Assembly: GCA_963402885.1 (NCBI GenBank)
Contig: OY727102.1
Location: 10,478,001-10,542,000, forward strand
Origin: Antedon bifida
Taxonomy: Eukaryota > Echinodermata > Crinoidea > Comatulida > Antedonidae
Length of the DNA stretch: 64,000 bases
Direction: 5' to 3'
The notes beneath the pieces were generated by a model that saw nothing but the letters and a program-made list of their open reading frames with translations, had not been told where the DNA came from and did no database searches. The position numbers were made by a program, and so were the translations under genes. Position 1 is the first letter of the stretch. Every line of letters begins with the position of its first letter. Below are positions 20,624 through 33,939 of the stretch, in pieces.

Positions 20624-22312
20624 CGTTTTAGACCATTTTGAGCAATTCGATAAAACTTTTTACACAAAAACATCAAAGAGCACAAAATAGCTTAATATCG
20701 TATTTAAAAACGTTTTAGACCATTTTGTGATTTTCGAAAAAACTTGTTAACATAAAAACACCAAAGTGCTTAGAATAGCTTCAAATCGCATTTGGAGACG
20801 TTTTAGACCATTTTGTGATTTTCGAAAAAACTTGGTTACACAAAAACATCAAAGTGCTTAAAATCTCATTATAAACCGTTTTAGACCATTTTGAGCAATT
20901 CGATAAAACTTTTCACACAAAAACATCAAAGAGCACAAAATAGCTTAAAATCGTATTTAAAAACGTTTTAGACCATTTTGTGATTTTCGAAAAAACTTGT
21001 CAACATAAAAACACCAAAGTGCTTAGAATAGCTTCAAATCGCATTTGGAGACGTTTTAGACCATTTTGTGATTTTCGAAAAAACTTGGTTACAGAAAAAC
21101 ATCAAAGTGCTTAAAATCTCATTAGAAACCGTTTTAGACCATTTTGAGCAATTCGATAAAACTTTTCACACAAAAACATCAAAGAGCACAAAATAGCTTA
21201 ATATCGTATTTAAAAACGTTTTAGACCATTTTGAGCATTTCGACAAAAATTATTCCCACAAAACACCAAAGTGCTTAGAATAGCTTCAAATCGCATTTGG
21301 AGACGTTTTAGACCATTTTGTGATTTTCGAAAAAACTTGGTTACAGAAAAACATCAAAGTGCTTAAAATCTCATTAGAAACCGTTTTAGACCATTTTCAG
21401 CAATTCGATAAAACTTTTCACACAAAAACATCAAAGAGCACAAAATAGCTTAATATCGTATTTAAAAACGTTTTAGACCATTTTGAGCATTTCGACAAAA
21501 AATTTTCACACAAAACATCAAAGTGTGCAGAATAGCTTCAAATCGCATTTGGAGACGTTTTAGACCATTTTGTGATTTTCGAAAAAACTTGGTTACAGAA
21601 AAACATCAAAGTGCTTAAAATCTCATTAGAAACCGTTTTAGACCATTTTGAGCAATTCGATAAAACTTTTCACACAAAAACATCAAAGAGCACAAAATAG
21701 CTTAATATCGTATTTAAAAACGTTTTAGACCATTTTGAGCATTTCTACAAAAAATTTTCACAAAAAACATCAAAGTGTACAGAATAGCTTCAAATCGCAT
21801 TTGGAGACGTTTTAGACCATTTTGTGATTTTCGAAAAAACTTGTTAACATAAAAACACCAAAGTGCTTAGAATAGCTTCAAATCGCATTTGGAGACGTTT
21901 TAGACCATTTTGTGATTTTCGAAAAAACTTGGTTACACAAAAACATCAAAGTGCTTAAAATCTCATTATAAACCGTTTTAGACCATTTTGAGCAATTCGA
22001 TAAAACTTTTCACACAAAAACATCAAAGAGCACAAAATAGCTTAATATCGTATTTAAAAACGTTTTAGACCATTTTGAGCATTTCGACAAAAATTTTTCA
22101 CACAAAACATCAAAGTGTGCAGAATAGCTTCAAATCACATTTGGAGACGTTTTAGACCATTTTGTGATTTTCGAAAAAACTTGGTTACAGAAAAACACCA
22201 AAGTGCTTAAAATCTCATTAGAAACCGTTTTAGACCATTTTGAGCAATTCGATAAAACTTTTCACACAAAAACATCAAAGAGCACAAAATAGCTTAATAT
22301 CGTATTTAAAAA
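20624..22312. repeat. Direct duplication at 3,987 bp, copy 1
   Basis: Matches 24,611-26,299. Shared markers: CTTAAAATCG in C (20877 and 24864), CTTGTCAAC in A (20964 and 24951), and the D'/A hybrid (21217 and 25204). Private to this copy are TTTTCAGCAATT in the C at 21382 and AATCACATTTGG at 22,137. In U3 the equivalent 3,987-bp period is reduced to 506 bp. Confidence 0.84.
21217..21303. repeat. D'/A hybrid monomer
   Basis: D' left half (TTATTCCCACAAAAC) joined at ACACCAAAGTGC to an A right half, followed directly by B. Second copy at 25204-25290. U3 has two ABC modules at 57280-57785 where the 25204 copy would be. Confidence 0.88.
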
Positions 22313-23587
22313 CGTTTTAGACCATTTTGTGATTTTCGAAAAAACTTGTTAACATAAAAACACCAAAGTGCTTAGAATAGCTTCAAATCGCATTTGGAGA
22401 CGTTTTAGACCATTTTGTGATTTTCGAAAAAACTTGGTTACACAAAAACATCAAAGTGCTTAAAATCTCATTATAAACCGTTTTAGACCATTTTGAGCAA
22501 TTCGATAAAACTTTTCACACAAAAACATCAAAGAGCACAAAATAGCTTAATATCGTATTTAAAAACGTTTTAGACCATTTTGTGATTTTCGAAAGAACTT
22601 GTTAACATAAAAACACCAAAGTGCTTAGAATAGCTTCAAATCGCATTTGGAGACGTTTTAGACCATTTTGTGATTTTCGAAAAAACGTGGTTACACAAAA
22701 ACATCAAAGTGCTTAAAATCTCATTATAAACCGTTTTAGACCATTTTGAACAATTCGATAAAACTTTTCACACAAAAACATCAAAGAGCACAAAATAGCT
22801 TAATATCGTATTTAAAAACGTTTTAGACCATTTTGAGCATTTCGACAAAAATTTTTCACACAAAACATCAAAGTGTGCAGAATAGCTTCAAATCGCATTT
22901 GGAGACGTTTTAGACCATTTTGTGATTTTCGAAAAAACTTGTTAACATAAAAACACCAAAGTGCTAAGAATAGTTTCAAATCGCATTTTGAGACATTTTA
23001 GACCATTTTGTTTTTTTCGAAAAAACTTGTTAACATAAAAACACCAAAGTGCTTAGAATAGCTTCAAATCGCATTTGGAGACGTTTTAGACCATTTTGTG
23101 ATTTTCGAAAAAACTTGGTTACAGAAAAACATCAAAGTGCTTAAAATCTCATTATAAACCGTTTTAGACCATTTTGAGCAATTCGATAAAACTTTTCACA
23201 CAAAAACATCAAAGAGCACAAAATAGCTTAATATCGTATTTAAAAACGTTTTAGACCATTTTGAGCATTTCGACAAAAATTGTTCACACAAAACATCAAA
23301 GTGTGCAGAATAGCTTCAAATCGTATTTGGAGACGTTTTAGACCATTTTGTGATTTTCGAAAAAACTTGTTAACATAAAAACACCAAAGTGCTAAGAATA
23401 GCTTCAAATCGCATTTTGAGACATTTTAGACCATTTTGTTTTTTTCGAAAAAACTTGTTAACATAAAAACACCAAAGTGCTTAGAATAGCTTCAAATCGC
23501 ATTTGGAGACGTTTTAGACCATTTTGTGATTTTCGAACAAACTTGGTTACAGAAAAACATCAAAGTGCTTAAAATCTCATTAGAAAC

Positions 23588-24785
23588 CGTTTTAGACCAT
23601 TTTGAGCAATTCGATAAAACTTTTCACACAAAAACATCAAAGAGCACAAAATAGCTTAATATCGTATTTAAAAACGTTTTAGACCATTTTGAGCATTTCG
23701 ACAAAAATATTTCACAAAAAACATCAAAGTGCTTAGAATAGCTTCAAATCGCATTTGGAGACATTTTAGACCATTTTGTGATTTTCGAAAAAACTTGTTA
23801 ACATAAAAACACCAAAGTGCTAAGAATAGCTTCAAATCGCATTTGGAGACATTTTAGACCATTTTGTGATTTTCGAAAAAACTTGTTAACATAAAAAAAC
23901 CAAAGTGCTAAGAATAGCTTCAAATCGCATTTGGAGACATTTTAGACCATTTTGTTATTTTCGAAAAAACTTGTTAACATAAAAACACCAAAGTGCTTAG
24001 AATAGCTTCAAATCGCATTTGGCGACGTTTTAGACCATTTTGTGATTTTCGAAAAAACTTGGTTACAGAAAAACATCAAAGTGCTTAAAATCTAATTAGA
24101 AACCGTTTTAGACCATTTTGAGCAATTCGATAAAACTTTTTACACAAAAACATCAAAGAGCACAAAATAGCTTAATATCGTATTTAAAAACGTTTTAGAC
24201 CATTTTGTGATTTTCGAAAAAACTTGTTAACATAAAAACACCAAAGTGCTTAGAATAGCTTCAAATCGCATTTGGAGACGTTTTAGACCATTTTGTGATT
24301 TTCGAAAAAAACTTGGTTACACAAAAACATCAAAGTGCTTAAAATCTCATTATAAACCGTTTTAGACCATTTTGAGCAATTCGATAAAACGTTTCACACA
24401 AAAACATCAAAGAGCACAAAATAGCTTAATATCGTATTTAAAAACGTTTTAGACCATTTTGTGATTTTCGAAAGAACTTGTTAACATAAAAACACCAAAG
24501 TGCTTAGAATAGCTTCAAATCGCATTTGGAGACGTTTTAGACCATTTTGTGATTTTCGAAAAAACTTGGTTACAGAAAAACATCAAAGTGCTTAAAATCT
24601 AATTATAAACCGTTTTAGACCATTTTGAGCAATTCGATAAAACTTTTTACACAAAAACATCAAAGAGCACAAAATAGCTTAATATCGTATTTAAAAACGT
24701 TTTAGACCATTTTGTGATTTTCGAAAAAACTTGTTAACATAAAAACACCAAAGTGCTTAGAATAGCTTCAAATCGCATTTGGAGA
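23588..24785. repeat. Direct duplication at 5,853 bp, copy 2
   Basis: Partner of 17,735-18,932, with the same rare monomer variants including the 79-bp B at 24279. Confidence 0.86.
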
Positions 24786-26299
24786 CGTTTTAGACCATTT
24801 TGTGATTTTCGAAAAAACTTGGTTACACAAAAACATCAAAGTGCTTAAAATCTCATTATAAACCGTTTTAGACCATTTTGAGCAATTCGATAAAACTTTT
24901 CACACAAAAACATCAAAGAGCACAAAATAGCTTAAAATCGTATTTAAAAACGTTTTAGACCATTTTGTGATTTTCGAAAAAACTTGTCAACATAAAAACA
25001 CCAAAGTGCTTAGAATAGCTTCAAATCGCATTTGGAGACGTTTTAGACCATTTTGTGATTTTCGAAAAAACTTGGTTACAGAAAAACATCAAAGTGCTTA
25101 AAATCTCATTAGAAACCGTTTTAGACCATTTTGAGCAATTCGATAAAACTTTTCACACAAAAACATCAAAGAGCACAAAATAGCTTAATATCGTATTTAA
25201 AAACGTTTTAGACCATTTTGAGCATTTCGACAAAAATTATTCCCACAAAACACCAAAGTGCTTAGAATAGCTTCAAATCGCATTTGGAGACGTTTTAGAC
25301 CATTTTGTGATTTTCGAAAAAACTTGGTTACAGAAAAACATCAAAGTGCTTAAAATCTCATTAGAAACCGTTTTAGACCATTTTGAGCAATTCGATAAAA
25401 CTTTTCACACAAAAACATCAAAGAGCACAAAATAGCTTAATATCGTATTTAAAAACGTTTTAGACCATTTTGAGCATTTCGACAAAAAATTTTCACACAA
25501 AACATCAAAGTGTGCAGAATAGCTTCAAATCGCATTTGGAGACGTTTTAGACCATTTTGTGATTTTCGAAAAAACTTGGTTACAGAAAAACATCAAAGTG
25601 CTTAAAATCTCATTAGAAACCGTTTTAGACCATTTTGAGCAATTCGATAAAACTTTTCACACAAAAACATCAAAGAGCACAAAATAGCTTAATATCGTAT
25701 TTAAAAACGTTTTAGACCATTTTGAGCATTTCTACAAAAATTTTTCACAAAAAACATCAAAGTGTACAGAATAGCTTCAAATCGCATTTGGAGACGTTTT
25801 AGACCATTTTGTGATTTTCGAAAAAACTTGTTAACATAAAAACACCAAAGTGCTTAGAATAGCTTCAAATCGCATTTGGAGACGTTTTAGACCATTTTGT
25901 GATTTTCGAAAAAACTTGGTTACACAAAAACATCAAAGTGCTTAAAATCTCATTATAAACCGTTTTAGACCATTTTGAGCAATTCGATAAAACTTTTCAC
26001 ACAAAAACATCAAAGAGCACAAAATAGCTTAATATCGTATTTAAAAACGTTTTAGACCATTTTGAGCATTTCGACAAAAATTTTTCACACAAAACATCAA
26101 AGTGTGCAGAATAGCTTCAAATCGCATTTGGAGACGTTTTAGACCATTTTGTGATTTTCGAAAAAACTTGGTTACAGAAAAACACCAAAGTGCTTAAAAT
26201 CTCATTAGAAACCGTTTTAGACCATTTTGAGCAATTCGATAAAACTTTTCACACAAAAACATCAAAGAGCACAAAATAGCTTAATATCGTATTTAAAAA
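24611..26299. repeat. Direct duplication at 3,987 bp, copy 2
   Basis: Partner of 20,624-22,312. The D at 25708 has CAAAAATTTTTCAC where copy 1 has CAAAAAATTTTCAC, a one-base change. Confidence 0.84.
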
Positions 26300-28090
26300 C
26301 GTTTTAGACCATTTTGAGCATTTCGACAAAAATTATTCCCACAAAACATCAAAGTGTGCAGAATAGCTTCAAATCGCATTTGGAGACGTTTTAGACCATT
26401 TTGTGATTTTCGAAAAAACTTGTTAACATAAAAACACCAAAGTGCTTAGAATAGCTTCAAATCGCATTTGGAGACGTTTTAGACCATTTTGTGATTTTCG
26501 AAAAAACTTGGTTACAGAAAAACATCAAAGTGCTTAAAATCTCATTAGAAACCGTTTTAGACCATTTTGAGCAATTCGATAAAACTTTTCACACAAAAAC
26601 ATCAAAGAGCACAAAATAGCTTAATATCGTATTTAAAAACGTTTTAGACCATTTTGAGCATTTCGACAAAAATTATTCCCACAAAACATCAAAGTGTGCA
26701 GAATAGCTTCAAATCGCATTTGGAGACATTTTAGACCATTTTGTGATTTTCGAAAAAACTTGTTAACATAAAAACAACAAAGTGCTAAGAATAGCTTCAA
26801 ATCGCATTTGGAGACGTTTTAGACCATTTTGTGATTTTCGAAAAAACTTGGTTACACAAAAACATCAAAGTGCTTAAAATCTCATTATAAACCGTTTTAG
26901 ACCATTTTGAGCAATTCGATAAAACTTTTCACACAAAAACATCAAAGAGCACAAAATAGCTTAATATCGTATTTAAAAACGTTTTATACCATTTTGAGCA
27001 TTTCGACATAAATTTTTCACACAAAACATCAAAGTGTGCAGAATAGCTTCAAATCGCATTTGGAGACGTTTCAGACCATTTTGTGATTTTCGAAAAAACT
27101 TGTTAACATAAAAACACCAAAGTGCTAAGAATAGCTTCAAATCGCATTTGGAGACATTTTAGACCATTTTGTTATTTTCGAAAAATCTTGTTAACATAAA
27201 AACACCAAAGTGCTTAGAATAGCTTCAAATCGCATTTGGAGACGTTTTAGACCATTTTGTGATTTTCGAAAAAACTTGGTTACAGAAAAACATCAAAGTG
27301 CTTAAAATATAATTAGAAACCGTTTTAGACCATTTTGAGCAATTCGATAAAACTTTTTACACAAAAACATCAAAGAGCACAAAATAGCTTAATATCGTAT
27401 TTAAAAACGTTTTAGACCATTTTGTGATTTTCGAAAAAACTTGTTAACATAAAAACACCAAAGTGCTTAGAATAGCTTCAAATCGCATTTGGAGACGTTT
27501 TAGACCATTTTGTGATTTTCGAAAAAACTTGGTTACACAAAAACATCAAAGTGCTTAAAATCTCATTATAAACCGTTTTAGACCATTTTGAGCAATTCGA
27601 TAAAACTTTTCACACAAAAACATCAAAGAGCACAAAATAGCTTAATATCGTATTTAAAAACGTTTTAGACCATTTTGAGCATTTCGACAAAAATTTTTCA
27701 CACAAAACATCAAAGTGTGCAGAATAGCTTCAAATCGCATTTGGAGACGTTTTAGACCATTTGTGATTTTCGAAAAAACTTGGTTACAGAAAAACACCAA
27801 AGTGCTTAAAATCTCATTAGAAACCGTTTTAGACCATTTTGAGCAATTCGATAAAACTTTTCACACAAAAACATCAAAGAGCACAAAATAGCTTAATATC
27901 GTATTTAAAAACGTTTTAGACCATTTTGAGCATTTCGACAAAAATTATTCCCACAAAACATCAAAGTGTGCAGAATAGCTTCAAATCGCATTTGGAGACG
28001 TTTTAGACCATTTTGTGATTTTCGAAAAAACTTGTTAACATAAAAACACCAAAGTGCTTAGAATAGCTTCAAATCGCATTTGGAGACGTT
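24698..28090. repeat. U1 monomer map, part 5
   Basis: Starts: ABC 24698, 24951; D'/A hybrid 25204 then BC; DBC 25456; DABC 25708; DBC 26048; D'ABC 26300, 26640; DAABC 26980; ABC 27408; DBC 27661 (B of 77 bp at 27748); D' 27912, A 27999. From about 25,740 it matches U3 at +32,078. From 27,011 it matches bases 1-1,080. Confidence 0.87.
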
Positions 28091-28142
28091 ATTCCCACAA
28101 AACATCAAAGTGTGCAGAATAGCTTCAAATCGCATTTGGAGA
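28087..28142. repeat. Truncated D', U1/U2 boundary marker
   Basis: Same joint as at 1077. Here it is followed by three A monomers (28143, 28231, 28319) before B. Confidence 0.9.
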
Positions 28143-28406
28143 CATTTTAGACCATTTTGTGATTTTCGAAAAAACTTGTTAACATAAAAACACCAAAGTG
28201 CTAAGAATAGCTTCAAATCGCATTTTGAGACATTTTAGACCATTTTGTGATTTTCGAAAAAACTTGTTAACATAAAAACACCAAAGTGCTAAGAATAGCT
28301 TCAAATCGCATTTTGAGACATTTTAGACCATTTTGTTATTTTCGAAAAAACTTGTTAACATAAAAACACCAAAGTGCTTAGAATAGCTTCAAATCGCATT
28401 TGGAGA
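28143..28406. repeat. A1-A1-A2 run at the start of U2
   Basis: Three A monomers (28143, 28231, 28319) follow the truncated D'. The first two end GTGCTAAG, the third has TGTTATTTTCG and GTGCTTAG. U1 has only two in the related module at 1901-2076, so one A1 has been added. The 768 bp lying between 1133 and 1901 in U1 are missing here. Confidence 0.86.
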
Positions 28407-30019
28407 CGTTTTAGACCATTTTGTGATTTTCGAAAAAACTTGGTTACAGAAAAACATCAAAGTGCTTAAAATCTCATTAGAAACCGTTTTAGACCATTTT
28501 GAGCAATTCGATAAAACTTTTCACACAAAAACATCAAAGAGCACAAAATAGCTTAATATCGTATTTAAAAACGTTTTAGACCATTTTGAGCATTTCGACA
28601 AAAATTATTCCCACAAAACATCAAAGTGTGCAGAATAGCTTCAAATCGCATTTGGAGACATTTTAGACCATTTTGTGATTTTCGAAAAAACTTGTTAACA
28701 TAAAAACAACAAAGTGCTAAGAATAGCTTCAAATCGCATTTGGAGACGTTTTAGACCATTTTGTGATTTTCGAAAAAACTTGGTTACACAAAAACATCAA
28801 AGTGCTTAAAATCTCATTATAAACCGTTTTAGACCATTTTGAGCAATTCGATAAAACTTTTCACACAAAAACATCAAAGAGCACAAAATAGCTTAATATC
28901 GTATTTAAAAACGTTTTATACCATTTTGAGCATTTCGACATAAATTTTTCACACAAAACATCAAAGTGTGCAGAATAGCTTCAAATCGCATTTGGAGACG
29001 TTTCAGACCATTTTGTGATTTTCGAAAAAACTTGTTAACATAAAAACACCAAAGTGCTAAGAATAGCTTCAAATCGCATTTGGAGACATTTTAGACCATT
29101 TTGTTATTTTCGAAAAATCTTGTTAACATAAAAACACCAAAGTGCTTAGAATAGCTTCAAATCGCATTTGGAGACGTTTTAGACCATTTTGTGATTTTCG
29201 AAAAAACTTGGTTACAGAAAAACATCAAAGTGCTTAAAATATAATTAGAAACCGTTTTAGACCATTTTGAGCAATTCGATAAAACTTTTTACACAAAAAC
29301 ATCAAAGAGCACAAAATAGCTTAATATCGTATTTAAAAACGTTTTAGACCATTTTGTGATTTTCGAAAAAACTTGTTAACATAAAAACACCAAAGTGCTT
29401 AGAATAGCTTCAAATCGCATTTGGAGACGTTTTAGACCATTTTGTGATTTTCGAAAAAACTTGGTTACACAAAAACATCAAAGTGCTTAAAATCTCATTA
29501 TAAACCGTTTTAGACCATTTTGAGCAATTCGATAAAACTTTTCACACAAAAACATCAAAGAGCACAAAATAGCTTAATATCGTATTTAAAAACGTTTTAG
29601 ACCATTTTGAGCATTTCGACAAAAATTTTTCACACAAAACATCAAAGTGTGCAGAATAGCTTCAAATCGCATTTGGAGACGTTTTACACCATTTTGTGAT
29701 TTTCGAAAAAACTTGGTTACAGAAAAACACCAAAGTGCTTAAAATCTCATTAGAAACCGTTTTAGACCATTTTGAGCAATTCGATAAAACTTTTCACACA
29801 AAAACATCAAAGAGCACAAAATAGCTTAATATCGTATTTAAAAACGTTTTAGACCATTTTGAGCATTTCGACAAAAATTATTCCCACAAAACATCAAAGT
29901 GTGCAGAATAGCTTCAAATCGCATTTGGAGACGTTTTAGACCATTTTGTGATTTTCGAAAAAACTTGTTAACATAAAAACACCAAAGTGCTTAGAATAGC
30001 TTCAAATCGCATTTGGAGA

Positions 30020-30075
30020 CGTTATTCCCACAAAACATCAAAGTGTGCAGAATAGCTTCAAATCGCATTTGGAGA
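30020..30075. repeat. Truncated D', second copy in U2
   Basis: Same joint, 1,933 bp after the U2 boundary copy. The spacing in U1, U3 and U4 is 2,953 bp. The 1,020-bp difference equals the net loss of 768 and 340 bp plus a gain of 88 bp in U2. Confidence 0.9.
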
Positions 30076-33049
30076 CATTTTAGACCATTTTGTGATTTTC
30101 GAAAAAACTTGTTAACATAAAAACAACAAAGTGCTTAAAATCTCATTATAAACCGTTTTAGACCATTTTGAGCAATTCGATAAAACTTTTCACACAAAAA
30201 CATCAAAGAGCACAAAATAGCTTAATATCGTATTTAAAAACGTTTTATACCATTTTGAGCATTTCGACATAAATTTTTCACACAAAACATCAAAGTGTGC
30301 AGAATAGCTTCAAATCGCATTTGGAGACGTTTCAGACCATTTTGTGATTTTCGAAAAAACTTGTTAACATAAAAACACCAAAGTGCTAAGAATAGCTTCA
30401 AATCGCATTTGGAGACATTTTAGACCATTTTGTTATTTTCGAAAAATCTTGTTAACATAAAAACACCAAAGTGCTTAGAATAGCTTCAAATCGCATTTGG
30501 AGACGTTTTAGACCATTTTGTGATTTTCGAAAAAACTTGGTTACAGAAAAACATCAAAGTGCTTAAAATATAATTAGAAACCGTTTTAGACCATTTTGAG
30601 CAATTCGATAAAACTTTTTACACAAAAACATCAAAGAGCACAAAATAGCTTAATATCGTATTTAAAAACGTTTTAGACCATTTTGTGATTTTCGAAAAAA
30701 CTTGTTAACATAAAAACACCAAAGTGCTTAGAATAGCTTCAAATCGCATTTGGAGACGTTTTAGACCATTTTGTGATTTTCGAAAAAACTTGGTTACACA
30801 AAAACATCAAAGTGCTTAAAATCTCATTATAAACCGTTTTAGACCATTTTGAGCAATTCGATAAAACTTTTCACACAAAAACATCAAAGAGCACAAAATA
30901 GCTTAATATCGTATTTAAAAACGTTTTAGACCATTTTGAGCATTTCGACAAAAATTATTCCCACAAAACATCAAAGTGTGCAGAATAGCTTCAAATCGCA
31001 TTTGGAGACGTTTTAGACCATTTTGTGATTTTCGAAAAAACTTGTTAACATAAAAACACCAAAGTGCTTAGAATAGCTTCAAATCGCATTTGGAGACGTT
31101 TTAGACCATTTTGTGATTTTCGAAAAAACTTGGTTACAGAAAAACATCAAAGTGCTTAAAATCTCATTAGAAACCGTTTTAGACCATTTTGAGCAATTCG
31201 ATAAAACTTTTCACACAAAAACATCAAAGAGCACAAAATAGCTTAATATCGTATTTAAAAATGTTTTAGACCATTTTGAGCATTTCGACAAAAAATTTTC
31301 ACACAAAACATCAAAGTGTGCAGAATAGCTTCAAATCGCATTTGGAGACGTTTTAGACCATTTTGTGATTTTCGAAAAAACTTGGTTACAGAAAAACATC
31401 AAAGTGCTTAAAATCTCATTAGAAACCGTTTTAGACCATTTTGAGCAATTCGATAAAACTTTTCACACAAAAACATCAAAGAGCACAAAATAGCTTAATA
31501 TCGTATTTAAAAACGTTTTAGACCATTTTGAGCATTTCTACAAAAATTTTTCACAAAAAACATCAAAGTGTACAGAATAGCTTCAAATCGCATTTGGAGA
31601 CGTTTTAGACCATTTTGTGATTTTCGAAAAAACTTGTTAACATAAAAACACCAAAGTGCTTAGAATAGCTTCAAATCGCATTTGGAGACGTTTTAGACCA
31701 TTTTGTGATTTTCGAAAAAACTTGGTTACACAAAAACATCAACGTGCTTAAAATCTCATTATAAACCGTTTTAGACCATTTTGAGCAATTCGATAAAACT
31801 TTTCACACAAAAACATCAAAGAGCACAAAATAGCTTAATATCGTATTTAAAAACGTTTTAGACCATTTTGAGCATTTCGACAAAAATTTTTCACACAAAA
31901 CATCAAAGTGTGCAGAATAGCTTCAAATCGCATTTGGAGACGTTTTAGACCATTTTGTGATTTTCGAAAAAACTTGTTAACATAAAAACACCAAAGTGCT
32001 AAGAATAGCTTCAAATCGCATTTTGAGACATTTTAGACCATTTTGTTTTTTTCGAAAAAACTTGTTAACATAAAAACACCAAAGTGCTTAGAATAGCTTC
32101 AAATCGCACTTGGAGACGTTTTAGACCATTTTGTGATTTTCGAAAAAACTTGGTTACAGAAAAACATCAAAGTGCTTAAAATCTCATTAGAAACCGTTTT
32201 AGACCATTTTGAGCAATTCGATAAAACTTTTCACACAAAAACATCAAAGAGCACAAAATAGCTTAATATCGTATTTAAAAACGTTTTAGACCATTTTGAG
32301 CATTTCGACAAAAATTATTCCCACAAAACATCAAAGTGTGCAGAATAGCTTCAAATCGCATTTGGAGACGTTTTAGACCATTTTGTGATTTTCGAAAAAA
32401 CTTGTTAACATAAAAACACCAAAGTGCTTAGAATAGCTTCAAATCGCATTTAGAGACGTTTTAGACCATTTTCTGATTTTCGAAAAAACTTGGTTACACA
32501 AAAACATCAAAGTGCTTAAAATATCATTATAAACCGTTTTAGACCATTTTGAGCAATTCGATAAAACTTTTCACACAAAAACATCAAAGAGCACAAAATA
32601 GCTTAATATCGTATTTAAAAACGTTTTAGACCATTTTAAGCATTTCGACAAAAATTGTTCACACAAAACATCAAAGTGTGCAGAATAGCTTCAAATCGCA
32701 TTTGGAGACGTTTTAGACCATTTTGTGATTTTCGAAAAAACTTGTTAACATAAAAACACCAAAGTGCTAAGAATAGCTTCAAATCGCATTTTGAGACATT
32801 TTAGACCATTTTGTTTTTTTCGAAAAAACTTGTTAACATAAAAACACCAAAGTGCTTAGAATAGCTTCAAATCGCATTTGGAGACGTTTTAGACGATTTT
32901 GTGATTTTCGAAAAAACTTGGTTACAGAAAAACATCAAAGTGCTTAAAATCTCATTATAAACCGTTTTAGACCATTTTGAGCAATTCGATAAAACTTTTC
33001 ACACAAAAACATCAAAGAGCACAAAATAGCTTAATATCGTATTTAAAAA

Positions 33050-33169
33050 CGTTTTAGACCATTTTGAGCATTTCTACAAAAAATTTTCACAAAAAACATC
33101 AAATCGCAAAAAAAAATTTTCACAAAAAACATCAAAGAGCACAAAATAGCTTAATATCGTATTTAAAAA
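33050..33169. repeat. D/C hybrid with 33-bp internal duplication, U2 copy
   Basis: Counterpart of 7224 at +25,826. Confidence 0.9.
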
Positions 33170-33939
33170 CGTTTTAGACGATTTTGAGCATTTCGACAAA
33201 AATTTTTCACACAAAACATCAAAGTGTGCAGAATAGCTTCAAATCGCATTTGGAGACGTTTTAGACCATTTTGTGATTTTCGAAAAAACTTGTTAACATA
33301 AAAACACCAAAGTGCTAAGAATAGCTTCAAATCGCATTTGGAGACATTTTAGATCATTTTGTTATTTTCGAAAAAACATGTTAACATAAAAACACCAAAG
33401 TGCTTAGAATAGCTTCAAATCGCATTTGGAGACGTTTTAGACCATTTTGTGATTTTCGAAAAAACTTGGTTACAGGAAAACATCAAAGTGCTTAAAATCT
33501 CATTAGAAACCGTTTTAGACCATTTTGAGCAATTCGATAAAACTTTTCACACAAAAACATCAAAGAGCACAAAATAGCTTAATATCGTATTTAAAAACGT
33601 TTTAGACCATTTTGAGCATTTCGACAAAAATTGTTCACACAAAACATCAAAGTGTGCAGAATAGCTTCAAATCGCATTTGGAGACGTTTTAGACCATTTT
33701 GTGATTTTCGAAAAAACTTGTTAACATAAAAACACCAAAGTGCTAAGAATAGCTTCAAATCGCATTTTGAGACATTTTAGGCCATTTTGTTTTTTTTCGA
33801 AAAAACTTGTTAACATAAAAACACCAAAGTGCTTAGAATAGCTTCAAATCGCATTTGGAGACGTTTTAGACCATTTTGTGATTTTCGAACAAACTTGGTT
33901 ACAGAAAAACATCAAAGTGCTTAAAATCTCATTAGAAAC

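Larger units (their letters stand above)
17658..24697. repeat. U1 monomer map, part 4
   Basis: Starts: BC 17658; D/A hybrid 17822, A 17909, A 17997, A 18085, BC; ABC 18338, 18592, 18845; DABC 19098; DBC 19438; ABC 19690; DABC 19943; D/A hybrid 20283, A 20370, A 20458, BC; ABC 20711, 20964; D'/A hybrid 21217 then BC; DBC 21469; DABC 21721; DBC 22061; ABC 22313, 22566; DAABC 22819, 23247; D/A hybrid 23675, A 23762, A 23850, A 23938, BC; ABC 24191, 24445. Most of the length difference between U1 and U3 falls here. Confidence 0.85.
1081..28090. repeat. Mega-unit U1 (27,010 bp)
   Basis: The boundaries are two truncated D' monomers at 1077 and 28087, both preceded by the same kilobase of sequence. 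By my walk it holds 83 C monomers, hence 83 modules. Compared with U3 it is longer by 5,039 bp, explained exactly by five indels and a 2-bp difference. Its own content is repetitive at intermediate scale: direct copies lie 1,526, 3,987, 4,543 and 5,853 bp apart. The boundary is a convenient phase, since any circular shift would describe the period equally well. U1 is the longest copy here, so it may be closest to the full unit, or it may be expanded. Confidence 0.85.
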
